A DNA stretch of 32,369 nt, from positions 1 to 32,369 of the IMG/VR virus record IMGVR_UViG_3300021960_000305; one strand, 5' to 3'. This document shows, piece by piece, positions 9,399-18,591 of the stretch. Below the pieces are notes generated by a model. That model was not told where the DNA came from. It ran no database searches and saw nothing but the letters and a program-made list of their open reading frames with translations. Numbering within the stretch: the stretch's first letter is position 1; every line of letters begins with the position of its first letter. The DNA is from a virus. Both the position numbers and the translations under genes were made by a program.

Positions 9399-10397
9399 TT
9401 ATGCAGTAATTGTGACGTAAGCGTTGCTTGAATCAGCACCACCAACCATAAACCAGTTAGCGCCTGACCAAATAACTTGTGTTGAACCGTTTTGTGCTAA
9501 GCTAAACGATGTGCCTGGAGCAAAGCTGGTTGGAGTAACTGTAACTAGACCTGCACCAGCATTGGCCATAATCTTGAGTTCTCCTGTTGTTGTTCCATCA
9601 GCAAGGGTTGCTGCAAGAGCTGAGCCTTTGTTGAATACTACGAAAGAGGCACTATCACTAACAGCTCCATCAGCTGTTTGTGTTTGATGATTCAATGCCA
9701 ACTTGTTAACCTCAACAGCACCCGATCCTTTACTATTAACATTGAAATTAATATTAGTATCTGAACCTGTAGCACTTAGAGATGGACCGTTACCCGTAGC
9801 AGCGTTGGCTAAAGTAACCTCGTTAACAGCACTTGCTGTGGCTGTTACTTTAATAAGTTCTGCACCATTGATATCATTAATAGAACTATCAACAATAGGA
9901 GTTGTAAGAGTAGCAGACGTAAGAGTCTTATTTGTTAAAGTCTGTTGCGTCGCAAGTGTAACAATCGTATCGCTGTCTGTCAACGTTGGAATGTTTAGGT
10001 TAGTATTGGCCGTCAACGACCCAGGAACAAGAACATAATTGTGAGAAGAATCCGCATCCTTAATTTCTGGTTGTGTCATTGCTGGCGTCAGCAATGTTTT
10101 ATTTTCTAATGTGTCTGTCGTATCGTTTAAGATAACAGTACCAGTAGCATTAGGAAATGTGATTGTACGCGCAGCGGTTGGGGTTGTAAATGCAAGATCG
10201 GTATAGTTAGAAGCAGTCTGAGTTCTTCTAATAGTAGTGTCTTGAATTTGAATATTAGTAGAAGGCTGACCGCTATCCCCACTTAGCTGCTCATAGATCT
10301 CAGCAAAGTTCTGATTGATCTTTTGGCCAGCAACACGTAAGGTATCACCTGTACCGTCGTTAGCTGATGTGCCAATATTAATGTTCTGTCGTGCCAT
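9399..10397 (-). CDS. NINIG-type fibre-like virion protein
   Basis: This 332-residue protein begins ARQNINIGTSANDGTGDTLR, followed by QKINQNFAEIYEQL. That N-terminal signature recurs in structural and fibre proteins of marine T4-like phages. Next come repeated TLENKTLLTP / TLTNKTLTSATLTTPI segments and a beta-rich C-terminal region ending with a NGSTQVIWSGANWFMVGG pattern. No enzymatic motif is seen. Its place between wedge genes suggests a baseplate-attached fibre or pin, equivalent in position to gp9-gp12 of T4, but no direct orthology to any of those is visible. A perfect late promoter box lies 29 bases upstream of its start. Confidence 0.75.
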   Translation of the reverse strand: MARQNINIGTSANDGTGDTLRVAGQKINQNFAEIYEQLSGDSGQPSTNIQIQDTTIRRTQTASNYTDLAFTTPTAARTITFPNATGTVILNDTTDTLENKTLLTPAMTQPEIKDADSSHNYVLVPGSLTANTNLNIPTLTDSDTIVTLATQQTLTNKTLTSATLTTPIVDSSINDINGAELIKVTATASAVNEVTLANAATGNGPSLSATGSDTNINFNVNSKGSGAVEVNKLALNHQTQTADGAVSDSASFVVFNKGSALAATLADGTTTGELKIMANAGAGLVTVTPTSFAPGTSFSLAQNGSTQVIWSGANWFMVGGADSSNAYVTITA

Positions 10398-10425
10398 GTT
10401 CTAACCTATTAATTAGTTATACTGA

Positions 10426-10433
10426 TATTTATA
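10426..10433 (-). promoter_or_regulatory. T4-type late promoter box before the NINIG fibre gene
   Basis: A perfect TATAAATA on the minus strand, 28 bases before the ATG at 10397. It overlaps the last codons of the upstream gene. This is a normal distance for a T4-type late promoter with a short leader. Confidence 0.7.
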
Positions 10434-11472
10434 CGATGGGTAGATCACTATCAAACTGTCTATCCAATGGATCCCAAACTGGGACATAAACTTCGTCAAA
10501 CGTATCAAGCGTAGACGAGAGCCGTGCAACCCGGAAATCAACACCAGCAGAATCTTCATCGAACGATGGAGATGTTCTACCTGCAGCCTCACCAATATCA
10601 TCGTATGTCCTATCCAATTGCTCAATTGTAAGGTCTCCGTAGTTTGGCTCACCCTTAAAGTTAGTGGAAACTTCAACTCTTCTTACCACGCTATACTCGC
10701 TATCTGTTAATGCATCATCATAGGTATCACCATGGATACCACCTCTTGCAACAACCAAACCAGAAACCTCTGTTAGTGTAGTTGATACCAACGCTCCTGT
10801 GCTGTGTACAGCAATCGCGGGTGCCTCGTCAGGTGTGGCTGTTGGCGCGAATAAATTTACATCCCCTGTGGCAGCAAGTTGAACTTCTGCACCGAGATAC
10901 AATCCAGCCGGATGAACAAACAGTTTGTATGTATCCTTCCACTCGCTGAGTGGTATACCAATTCTAATAAGGATAGCATACTGTTGATACAGTTTATCGT
11001 TCAAAATAAATCGTTCAGACTCCGAACCAATTTCTGATTGACCGACAGTAAAAATATATTTCTTCGTATATTCAATATCTGGATTTAAACCATAGAACAT
11101 TCTGAAGAATTGTTGCATAGAAAACAAAGTGCCCTTGGATCTATAGAGAACACTTGAGACCTTTGCAGCTGCTCGTTTATCTTGGAATCCTTGAAAATAT
11201 TGCTCGCCGAGCAGCAATTCATCCTCAATGAAATTTAACAGCTTTTCATCTGCTGCAGAAATATCCTTGCTTTCAAACAACTCATGGATTAGATGAGATG
11301 GTGAAATTGGATCATGCTCGAATTGATAATATGCTTCCAGGAATGCAAGGAACTTAGGATATGTCGAGCCAAAGTATTCAGGCAACACCTCACGAATTGA
11401 GTGCTTATCACTGAATGAAAGGTCCCGTCGATTATTATCGACTAGAGTTTTGTCTTGGGTAACGTGCGCCAT
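10429..11472 (-). CDS. Baseplate wedge-associated structural protein (FLEAYYQF type)
   Basis: This 347-residue protein lies directly after gp6; its ATG follows the gp6 stop by one base, so translation is probably coupled. Conserved-looking parts are VLPEYFGSTYPKFLAFLEAYYQF (residues about 30-52), a helical segment with DKRAAAKVSSVLYRSKGT, and QQFFRMFYGLNPDIEY. Similar sequences occur as virion structural proteins in marine T4-like phages. In T4 the gene after gp6 is gp7, so a gp7-like or tail-protein-I-like wedge role is possible. It is far shorter than T4 gp7 (1032 residues), so I do not assign that symbol. The 3' end contains the late promoter of the next gene. Confidence 0.75.
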   Translation of the reverse strand: MAHVTQDKTLVDNNRRDLSFSDKHSIREVLPEYFGSTYPKFLAFLEAYYQFEHDPISPSHLIHELFESKDISAADEKLLNFIEDELLLGEQYFQGFQDKRAAAKVSSVLYRSKGTLFSMQQFFRMFYGLNPDIEYTKKYIFTVGQSEIGSESERFILNDKLYQQYAILIRIGIPLSEWKDTYKLFVHPAGLYLGAEVQLAATGDVNLFAPTATPDEAPAIAVHSTGALVSTTLTEVSGLVVARGGIHGDTYDDALTDSEYSVVRRVEVSTNFKGEPNYGDLTIEQLDRTYDDIGEAAGRTSPSFDEDSAGVDFRVARLSSTLDTFDEVYVPVWDPLDRQFDSDLPIV

Positions 11473-11473
11473 A

Positions 11474-13303
11474 TTAGTAAGATGCGTCTACTACTACAGG
11501 TGTAATAAAGGAGTTTACTTTGTCGTGCTTAAGAATATCATTTCGCACTGGAGCAACTGCACTTTGATTTGCTGGTGTTACAGTAATCTTAATGTAATCT
11601 TCCCCACCAATCAATTCTTCCGGTCTCAATCCAACAATGCTAACAACGCCGGTAGTTGGATTAAATGTGCCAACATTGTCGATCGCGACCGACAAATCAG
11701 CGATAACAATTACTTCTAGAGTAGAACTGTTAAGTCTATTTCTAATATTACAAATCCGTCCTTGATATTTAAACGGAGAAGAAGTAATAATATGATTTTT
11801 ATCGTCTGGTTCAGCTAATGGAGAAGGGAACCGAAGAGATACGCTGTTAAGATTATCAATTAATGGAACAAACCGTTGTTGCATTTTAATTTCTGCACGG
11901 GTCGACAATACAGCAGGACTGACCTCATCAATCAATGTCAACAAATTTGATCGACGAAATGCTCTCTCGAACTTACCTGTGTTATTCGCAAAATACGTAT
12001 CAACAATTGTGTCAATTTCTGCACGAACAACATTGAGGTTGACTGATGTCAATCGAGGGTTGAATTGGAAAAATATACCTGTCTCTATAAAAGTCTCAAC
12101 AGGATCATCAAACTTAAGATCAAAAGAAACAACTGAGAGCTGACTTGCAAGATCAAGGATCTGTAGTTTTGTGCTGTCAATTTGAGCCTGAGTAACATTA
12201 TCGTTGAAGACGACAGACATATAAACAACACCAAATTCAGGATCAAGAGAATCTTCGCCTCCCCATGCCTTAATGTCTTTGATTAATGATGAGAAGTTTC
12301 TAAGAACCAAAGCAGAATAGTCTGCAGCTGTTACCATCCTGTTTTGTGATGCATATTGAAACGGTGCATTTTTTCTAATCGATTCTATCGTTTCTTTACC
12401 AGCACCACCGGCCGCATTTGATATAGTTGTAACATTGAGATTGTAATCATTACCATCTGTTACCTCAACTCTATTAGATGCCTTGAAGATTGCTGCTTGA
12501 TTAGCATCTTCACCAACAGCTGAAAGATATTCAACTACAATTTTGTTACCAGCTGTTGGCGTCCGTCCCAGAATTGATCCATCGCCAAACGATAATTCAA
12601 AATATCCATTGGGCGATTCTTTCAGAATGTATAGCGTTGAATTAGCATCTATTAGTGTTGCATCAATAATATTGTTGTAAGTTGTGTACGTCGTTGATGT
12701 TGCCGTGTCATATACTTTTACAACAACAGATTGTGAATCCATTGTTTCATCTGGAATAATATAGATTGTATTCGCAGCATCTGTCCCCACAAAGAAACTT
12801 TTTGTCTTTGCTGTACCTTCATAGATTACAATATTGTCATCGCCGGCCTGTGTTTCGAACTGATAGTAACCATTACCATCATCCGTGGCAACAATAGCTT
12901 CCTTCGTTTGAAAAGTATACACTACGCTATCGACAGTTGATGTAAATGTCGTGCCTGCTGGCAATGTGATCGTTGCTGGTCGTCCAGCTAGGTTTCCTGT
13001 GTTAATCGAAAGAGTGACAGTAGCGCTGGCAGATGTTTGGGTCTTAGGAATATATCCAATTCCTTCTGATAAAGACACGACCGAGCTTCTTAGCTGCGCT
13101 GTACTAAGAAAAGATTCATTCAATGCAAAGTTGGCAATCAACGCATTGTAGTGAGTATTGTAAGCCAATACATCTAATAGATTAGATAATCCAGAAGCTT
13201 CAAAATTATAATCCGTAAACTCTTCTTTTTCTTGTAAGAATGTCTTTAGATTATTTTTAATTGAATTGAAGTCTAATGCTGTTGACTTGATAGTAGTTGC
13301 CAT
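11474..13303 (-). CDS. gp6: Baseplate wedge protein gp6 (baseplate J-like)
   Basis: This 609-residue protein is close to T4 gp6 in length (660). The N-terminus has the family pattern: FNSIKNNLKTFLQEKEEFTDYNFEASGLSNLLDVLAYNTHYNA in several short blocks, then SFLSTAQLRSSVVSLSEGIGYIPK. Further in are GYFELSFGDGSILGRTPTAGN and a TAADYSALV segment, both hallmarks of baseplate J / gp6 proteins. gp6 dimers join neighbouring wedges into the inner baseplate ring and move during sheath contraction. The gene follows gp25 by one base, the same gp25-gp6 pairing found across contractile injection systems. Confidence 0.93.
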   Translation of the reverse strand: MATTIKSTALDFNSIKNNLKTFLQEKEEFTDYNFEASGLSNLLDVLAYNTHYNALIANFALNESFLSTAQLRSSVVSLSEGIGYIPKTQTSASATVTLSINTGNLAGRPATITLPAGTTFTSTVDSVVYTFQTKEAIVATDDGNGYYQFETQAGDDNIVIYEGTAKTKSFFVGTDAANTIYIIPDETMDSQSVVVKVYDTATSTTYTTYNNIIDATLIDANSTLYILKESPNGYFELSFGDGSILGRTPTAGNKIVVEYLSAVGEDANQAAIFKASNRVEVTDGNDYNLNVTTISNAAGGAGKETIESIRKNAPFQYASQNRMVTAADYSALVLRNFSSLIKDIKAWGGEDSLDPEFGVVYMSVVFNDNVTQAQIDSTKLQILDLASQLSVVSFDLKFDDPVETFIETGIFFQFNPRLTSVNLNVVRAEIDTIVDTYFANNTGKFERAFRRSNLLTLIDEVSPAVLSTRAEIKMQQRFVPLIDNLNSVSLRFPSPLAEPDDKNHIITSSPFKYQGRICNIRNRLNSSTLEVIVIADLSVAIDNVGTFNPTTGVVSIVGLRPEELIGGEDYIKITVTPANQSAVAPVRNDILKHDKVNSFITPVVVDASY

Positions 13304-13304
13304 A

Positions 13305-13754
13305 TTATCTTAACCTATTGACTACCGTTGAAATTGTTATTGTTTCTAAAGAATTAACAACTTTGAATGTGACAGAAACAGACACAGAGTTGTTGTCTGG
13401 TCTTACAGTAACATTAATGTCTAAAATCTCTGCTCGAGGTTCGTAGACATATGCTGCGTTTTTAATATTCTCTTTGATTTCATATGATGTAAAATCATCA
13501 GCAAGTTCGAACAACAACGCCCGAATATCAGCGCCAAAATCAGGCTCAAATGGCTTCTCAAAATGATTTGTTGATAACAAGTTGCGCATTGCCTGCTTGA
13601 CAGCCGCGGCATCAGACTTCTTGTAAATGTCGCCTACATTGGGTTGCTTTGCAAAAGACAAATCAATATCCTTGTACAGTTTGGTTCTTGAACCAATAAC
13701 TGTAGCTGTACCAAGTTTTCTATCCTCTATCGATAAAGCGCGATCAGTAGCCAT
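13305..13754 (-). CDS. gp25: Baseplate wedge protein gp25 (lysozyme-like fold)
   Basis: At 149 residues it is near the usual gp25 length (132 in T4). It has the GPW/gp25 pattern: KQAMRNLLSTNHFEKPFEPDFGADIRALLFE (in short blocks), then IKNAAYVYEPRAEILDINVTV. The EPR motif near residues 107-109 is the conserved core motif of the family. gp25 forms part of the wedge core with gp6 and gp53 and helps start sheath assembly. The gene has its own late promoter box 23 bases upstream and is followed at once by gp6. Confidence 0.95.
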   Translation of the reverse strand: MATDRALSIEDRKLGTATVIGSRTKLYKDIDLSFAKQPNVGDIYKKSDAAAVKQAMRNLLSTNHFEKPFEPDFGADIRALLFELADDFTSYEIKENIKNAAYVYEPRAEILDINVTVRPDNNSVSVSVTFKVVNSLETITISTVVNRLR

Positions 13755-13776
13755 TAATAACCCTTCTTAACTGTAA

Positions 13777-13784
13777 TATTTATA
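13777..13784 (-). promoter_or_regulatory. T4-type late promoter box before gp25
   Basis: A perfect TATAAATA on the minus strand in the 33-base gap between the spike gene and gp25, 22 bases upstream of the gp25 ATG. Its intergenic position and exact match make this one of the better late promoter candidates here. Confidence 0.75.
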
Positions 13785-13787
13785 TGG

Positions 13788-16100
13788 TCACACGAGGTTA
13801 TTATCTTGTTTATATTGTATCCAAGCAGCATAGGCCTGATCTTTTGCTTCTTCCAATTCTATACTAATGATATTGTTTTCGTACGCAATCCGTGCAGTAT
13901 CATAAGCAGCCCGAAGTTCAGCTTCTCTCCGATTGATTAGTCGAGACTCGTCTACAGTCGTCTCAGTTGTTGGAACAGTAGCTTGTACTCGCTTCTCTCC
14001 ATCAGTTGGCAAAATTTCAATCAAAGAGTTCTTTCCCTGCACTTTGCCATTATAGATTGTTTCGACCTTCCCTTGAGAATTAATTGAATAATCGGTAGAG
14101 ACATTTGGCACTTCAATCATCAGCTGGATATTAAGAGTACCATCTGGATCATACTCATCATAGTCCAGTGTTAGTTTGTCAAACAAGTGGCTACACTTAT
14201 CTCTTAAATAACTAGCAAGCTCAAAAGTAGCATCTGCGTCTTGCTCGCCGTATTGATCAATCAATTCATAAACAACAAGGGTACCTTTGTTCCGTTTATC
14301 TAACGCACTATTAGGAGTTAACACCTCTGTCGCCAAAGAGTTGCCAGAAGGTACTCCATAACGAGCTGGTTGATAAAACCCTTCTACAACTTCTAGTCTG
14401 TAATCTTCAAAGTCAGTCGCTTGAGGTCCAGGTCTAGTCATTACGTACTTAATAATTTGAGAGTGCAAATAATAATTACGTGCAAGTTGTTTTCGGAGGG
14501 ATGGTGGCAAATTCTTAAAGTTGCTTGGTGACTTACCTCCAAGGAATTTGGCCATTGTAATCCCTGGCGCCAGTTTAGTGTTTATGGTAATGTCTGTTTG
14601 ATTGTTGACATTATAAGCAGCGTCGGGAATAAGAGTTCTGTTTCTTCTTTGGAACTCTTCTTGACGTTTAAATGTTTGGGCTGCATTTGCCGGATCTTGG
14701 TTACCAGCAACTACTGTGCCTCTTTCACAGCCAGGTTGAGCAGAACGGATACGTCCAAAGCCATTTTTTGGCACTTGTATGTGGTAATTCGGATTGAGCT
14801 TACCAGCACCAATCGCTCGACTGACAAACTCAGCATTGTTGAAATTTGCTGGGTCACGTAGCTGGGCTCTGATATCATCTTTTGTTGTCTTCTTCTCTTT
14901 GAGAGAATTAGATAAGAAGTCTCCTGCATCAACCGTAACAGCTTTGATACCCTTAGATGAATTAAAATAAGCTGTGAGCTTGGCCTCTGTAGGTAGAGCC
15001 GTTGCTGTTGTGTCTGCTGACGTGGAGGCAGTCCCTGGTGCAGCTGTGTTACTACCAGGAGAACCTGCTACTCCTGTAGGCGCTTGCCCAGCGGTTGTAG
15101 CAAAGTCTGCTTGGTTCGCATTGTCTGCTTTACCTGTCACATCTCCAACAAGATGAGAGTGTGTGACAGATCCATCTGCTCTTGTAAAATGTAGCTGAGG
15201 TGCAGTTACAGTATCACCTGCATTAATCGAATGACCGGTGTACATGTTATAGTTGTACATGATAACATTCTCACCTCCAACAGTACCTGTATCACCAAAC
15301 ACGGATAGACTCTTGGCTGCCATGTTTAGGTTAGGTGTGGTTGTAATGATCTCTGTCTCAGCTGTTGTACAAACACACCCACTGGCATTCAATTCAACAT
15401 TACCTTGTACAGCTGTATTGTAAGTACCCTTGATATTGTATGACGTGTTACCTAGGTATGTGTAGGTTACAGTCTGTGCAACAGTCTCAGTTTTATGACC
15501 AGACGTCTTCATACTATAGTTACCAAATACTGTATTCTTTGATGAACCACCAATATCTTCTTTCTTATCACCCTTAGCATTGACATTAAAGTCCATGCAG
15601 TTGATGTTAAGATCACCAGTAACATCTAATGTCAGGTTACCTTTGTAAACGAGCTTGGCATCACCTTCGACAATAACAGTATTGTCACCACCACACACTT
15701 CTACTTTGTTACCTAGTGCGCTAACAACAATAGTGCCATCTGGACGCATCTCTACACCAGAACCACTATTGTGCTTTATTAGAATACGTTCTCCACCAGG
15801 AGTATCATTAAACTCGAGCACATGACCAGAAACTGTCTCTCTGACATCATTAAGAGGATATTGATTACCAAGCGCAGCTGTTGCAGAAGCTGGTACGCCC
15901 GAAGCCGCACCACCAAACGCTAGCTTATGCATCTTGCTTGTGCGCGCTCCAATGTTAACAGGAGAAGAGTACTGATACTCAAATCTAGGATGCTCTCCTG
16001 TGGGATCCCCAAATGCAGTTGAGTTTACTCCATCGGTAAGAACGCGTCCCTTACCGAGAGTATTTTCTCTCTCTTTTAAATCGTCATTAAATGTTGTCAT
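13788..16100 (-). CDS. Baseplate central spike protein (gp5 C-terminal beta-helix type)
   Basis: The first 300 or so residues of this 770-residue protein look like a gp5/VgrG needle. After GERILIKHNSGSGVEMRPDGT come short alternating repeats (GDNTVIVEGDAKLVYKGN, LTLDVTGDLNINCMDF) typical of an intertwined trimeric beta-helix. A Cys-Val-Cys and a THSHLVGD segment follow. A low-complexity Ala/Thr/Gly linker (residues about 330-375) leads to a C-terminal part of about 390 residues that I do not recognise. It contains ATEVLTPNSALDKRNKGTL and ends in a charged helix. The start overlaps the amidase stop by 4 bases (ATGA). There is no OB-fold; that domain is encoded two genes upstream. The protein is probably the membrane-piercing spike. 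The C-terminal part could be an enzyme or a trimerisation region. Confidence 0.8.
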   Translation of the reverse strand: MTTFNDDLKERENTLGKGRVLTDGVNSTAFGDPTGEHPRFEYQYSSPVNIGARTSKMHKLAFGGAASGVPASATAALGNQYPLNDVRETVSGHVLEFNDTPGGERILIKHNSGSGVEMRPDGTIVVSALGNKVEVCGGDNTVIVEGDAKLVYKGNLTLDVTGDLNINCMDFNVNAKGDKKEDIGGSSKNTVFGNYSMKTSGHKTETVAQTVTYTYLGNTSYNIKGTYNTAVQGNVELNASGCVCTTAETEIITTTPNLNMAAKSLSVFGDTGTVGGENVIMYNYNMYTGHSINAGDTVTAPQLHFTRADGSVTHSHLVGDVTGKADNANQADFATTAGQAPTGVAGSPGSNTAAPGTASTSADTTATALPTEAKLTAYFNSSKGIKAVTVDAGDFLSNSLKEKKTTKDDIRAQLRDPANFNNAEFVSRAIGAGKLNPNYHIQVPKNGFGRIRSAQPGCERGTVVAGNQDPANAAQTFKRQEEFQRRNRTLIPDAAYNVNNQTDITINTKLAPGITMAKFLGGKSPSNFKNLPPSLRKQLARNYYLHSQIIKYVMTRPGPQATDFEDYRLEVVEGFYQPARYGVPSGNSLATEVLTPNSALDKRNKGTLVVYELIDQYGEQDADATFELASYLRDKCSHLFDKLTLDYDEYDPDGTLNIQLMIEVPNVSTDYSINSQGKVETIYNGKVQGKNSLIEILPTDGEKRVQATVPTTETTVDESRLINRREAELRAAYDTARIAYENNIISIELEEAKDQAYAAWIQYKQDNNLV

Positions 16101-17683
16101 GCTCTTGCTGTTCCTGGTGTGGCTAACGCCAATTGTTTAGGTGACAAAGGAGGGCTCTGTCCATCTGTGATAACATTGGACTTACCATACTTGGCTCTTG
16201 CAAATTCTTGAACATCAAAGCCAGGATCGACTTTCCCTTTATTATCTGTATCGACGTGACCAAACACCTGACCGCCTGGCCACTCATCATAAAAAGCTCC
16301 TAAGAACATCTCAAACGATTTCATCTGAGCCGGAGTAATAGAGTCTGCACTAATAAACTTGTTTGGATTCTTTGTACCTGATGGACAATTGTATCCAGCT
16401 GCAAATGCAATTCCTATAGAATACTTATTGTGACCATTTGCACCAGCATGGGCACCTGTTTTGTTGATTGGTCGACCTCTTTGAATTCTGCCATCACGTC
16501 TAATAATGTAGTGATATCCAATCCCGCTCCACCCTCTCTGTTTATGCCACTCGTGAACATCTTCCGCACCAATATCTTGGTTGTTATATGTTCCTGTCCA
16601 ATGTGTCACTACTTCTGTAATTAATCTTGTTGCTGAAGCAAATTCTGCAGCAAGTTCTTCGCGCGAGGATACAAAACTAAATTGAGAATTGTTTGTAGTC
16701 GGTGTTGTGCTAGACTGGACCGATCTTGTTGTGATAGGAGTTCCAGTGGTAGGCGTCTCTGCTCCCTTCCAACTGTTTTCATTTGATCCAATATCATAAC
16801 ACGGTATCGATTTAGAACCTATATCAGCTGAAACTGACCTTGTGATTGCCTTAGACGGATTCAACGATAATGGAGTTAGCGTTGAATTTACGGTTTGTGG
16901 ATCTAGATTTGTTACTGTAGAAACCTTTGTTGTCAACCCCCCATAATCCTCATCAGAAATAAATCTATACACTTCATTTAGTGATAGCTGACTTGATATT
17001 TGTGGATTGTTAAAATCAATTAAGTTATTGATTACTCTTGCAAGCGACTGATCTATTGTAATAGTTAGATCGCCAAAAAGATCACCAACAATTGTTCGAA
17101 CCACATTTTCAAAGTTATTTGCTGTCTCTTGCAATACATTAGCAAGTTGAGAAGATACTGCAATCCCTTCATTTTTTGTTTGCTCTAAACTGCTGATTGC
17201 ATCTAACGCGTCTGGTGTCGATATATCTTGTAATGCTGCTTGTATTTCATCTGCCGACTTACCTGTCACTTCGCCTAGTGCCGTGGCAACTGCAAGGGGT
17301 GATCCAGCTGATATAATTTTCTTTAATGAACCGTTTGTGATTGTCGTAGAAGTATTTGATGAACCAATGATTGCATTCAAATCATCTTGGTATTCTGATG
17401 GATCGCCGACCAATTCAGCTGAAAGACCAGGGACATCATTTGTAATTTCACATATGCTATCTGTGGCATCAACAGGGTCGCCGAAAGCGTCATACGAAAC
17501 ATCTTTTGTTTGTGTTAAAGACTTGACCCCGCCCTTTGTCTGACCAGCTCTTTCAAATATAGATTGTTGGCGCGCAGCTACCGCTGCTACTGTAGCTTTC
17601 GTCTTTGCATCTAATTCACTTGATGCCGTGGTACGGAATAATTTTTGTACTTCCTGATTAACTGTGTCTAATGTTAGTGCCAT
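16097..17683 (-). CDS. Tail-associated N-acetylmuramoyl-L-alanine amidase
   Basis: In this 528-residue protein, residues about 350-500 form an Amidase_2 domain of the T7-lysozyme type, which cuts the amide bond between MurNAc and L-Ala in peptidoglycan. Visible landmarks are VVTHWTGT (His361), GIGYHYIIRRDGRIQRGR (Tyr390), GAHAGANGHNKYSIGIAF, SITPAQM, VFGHVD (His476) and KVDPGFDV (Lys484, Asp486). His361, His476 and Asp486 would bind zinc. Asp replaces the third ligand Cys of T7 lysozyme, as in AmpD. The first 340 residues are a non-enzymatic region with an Ala/Gln-rich helical start and no recognised domain. The gene sits between the gp5 OB-fold gene and the spike gene, so the enzyme is probably a virion component that opens the cell wall during infection. 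Endolysin is the less likely alternative. Confidence 0.88.
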   Translation of the reverse strand: MALTLDTVNQEVQKLFRTTASSELDAKTKATVAAVAARQQSIFERAGQTKGGVKSLTQTKDVSYDAFGDPVDATDSICEITNDVPGLSAELVGDPSEYQDDLNAIIGSSNTSTTITNGSLKKIISAGSPLAVATALGEVTGKSADEIQAALQDISTPDALDAISSLEQTKNEGIAVSSQLANVLQETANNFENVVRTIVGDLFGDLTITIDQSLARVINNLIDFNNPQISSQLSLNEVYRFISDEDYGGLTTKVSTVTNLDPQTVNSTLTPLSLNPSKAITRSVSADIGSKSIPCYDIGSNENSWKGAETPTTGTPITTRSVQSSTTPTTNNSQFSFVSSREELAAEFASATRLITEVVTHWTGTYNNQDIGAEDVHEWHKQRGWSGIGYHYIIRRDGRIQRGRPINKTGAHAGANGHNKYSIGIAFAAGYNCPSGTKNPNKFISADSITPAQMKSFEMFLGAFYDEWPGGQVFGHVDTDNKGKVDPGFDVQEFARAKYGKSNVITDGQSPPLSPKQLALATPGTARA

Positions 17684-17685
17684 AG

Positions 17686-18591
17686 CTACGCTCTGTTGTA
17701 CGCTTCATGCACATCTTTTGCCACACTGATTCGTTTGGCTAAATCTGTAGAAGGTTTCCGAAGATAATAGTTTAAAAATATTTCTGTTGCTTTTGACAGA
17801 TTGTTCGTCGTTGAGAATTTAGTGAACTGGTATAACCTCGCTTGCGCTTCCATAAAATCATACGCCAGATATTGAAGCTGCGTTTCCAAAATACGAGAGT
17901 CTAATCCGCGTTGATTGGCAAAATCAAGATATGTATCTCTGTTGATCCCAGTCCATTTGGCAATCCCAATATATTGTTCGGCTTGCGCACCGCCTGCTAG
18001 TGTGGGATCTAACTTAGATGTTACTAATAAGTTTCCTACAATTGCAGCAGCTTGTATTGGAGACAAGCGAGTAGTTAACAAAAAGTTAAACGTCTTCTCA
18101 GTATTGTTTGCACCAACAGCACCAGCAGTTGAAACAAACTGTCCTTGAGCGCTTTGAGCTCCTTCGTTAGTATTTTGATTGCGAGGAGCGTTCAAAGTGG
18201 GGGCCGTACTTGATGATCCGAATCTAGAACCAATACCTAATTGGCCTGGAGCTGGTTCTGCAAACCTTGGCACAGATCCAATAATAATTGGCATCTGTGA
18301 TTGAGTGCCATCCAAGAAATATCCCATCACCATAGCACCTGGCTTTAACTTACTCGATCTACCAAGACCGGATACTCCATCTTCTGTCGTTGGTATGATA
18401 GGGATCGCCCAAGGCAAAGACTCCTCTGGCACAAGCGTGAGGTCTTCACTGTGCACACCAAAGATACGAACGCGTAGTCTACCTGACTGAAGCGGGTCGT
18501 TGTTATTCACTACAACACCTACCCACCATCGCCAGTTGTCCCCATAGTACTCAGATTGAATAGCACGAGGTTTAAAATTATCCATTTGCAT
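17686..18591 (-). CDS. gp5: gp5-like baseplate hub protein: OB-fold plus degenerate tail lysozyme domain
   Basis: Residues about 17-110 of this 301-residue protein match the gp5 N-terminal OB-fold: WRWWVGVVVNNNDPLQSGRLRVRIFG, LPWAIPIIP, GAMVMGYFLDG, PIIIGSVP (quoted in pieces). After an Asn/Gln/Ala linker, residues about 164-301 resemble the phage tail lysozyme family: IQAAAIVGNLLVTSKLDP, GIAKWTGINRDTYLDFA, LETQLQYLAYDF, ATEIFLNYYLRKP. Where that family has the catalytic Glu (NL-x-x-ESGLNP) this protein has Thr191. The domain order OB then lysozyme matches T4 gp5, but the beta-helix is in a separate gene. Two starts are possible. ATG 18591 overlaps the hub gene by 14 bases. ATG 18585 has better spacing from a GGGG motif and may be the real one. 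Confidence 0.85.
   Translation of the reverse strand: MQMDNFKPRAIQSEYYGDNWRWWVGVVVNNNDPLQSGRLRVRIFGVHSEDLTLVPEESLPWAIPIIPTTEDGVSGLGRSSKLKPGAMVMGYFLDGTQSQMPIIIGSVPRFAEPAPGQLGIGSRFGSSSTAPTLNAPRNQNTNEGAQSAQGQFVSTAGAVGANNTEKTFNFLLTTRLSPIQAAAIVGNLLVTSKLDPTLAGGAQAEQYIGIAKWTGINRDTYLDFANQRGLDSRILETQLQYLAYDFMEAQARLYQFTKFSTTNNLSKATEIFLNYYLRKPSTDLAKRISVAKDVHEAYNRA

Noticed and set aside
9703-10038. Plus-strand open frames opposite the NINIG gene and similar antisense frames in the baseplate operon (for example 3513-3887, 1553-1897)
   Set aside because: All are shadows of well-supported minus-strand genes, with no RBS or family signature.
13788-14900. C-terminal half of the spike protein considered as a peptidase
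   Set aside because: No His/Asp zinc motif or other catalytic pattern could be seen, so it is left as an unrecognised region.
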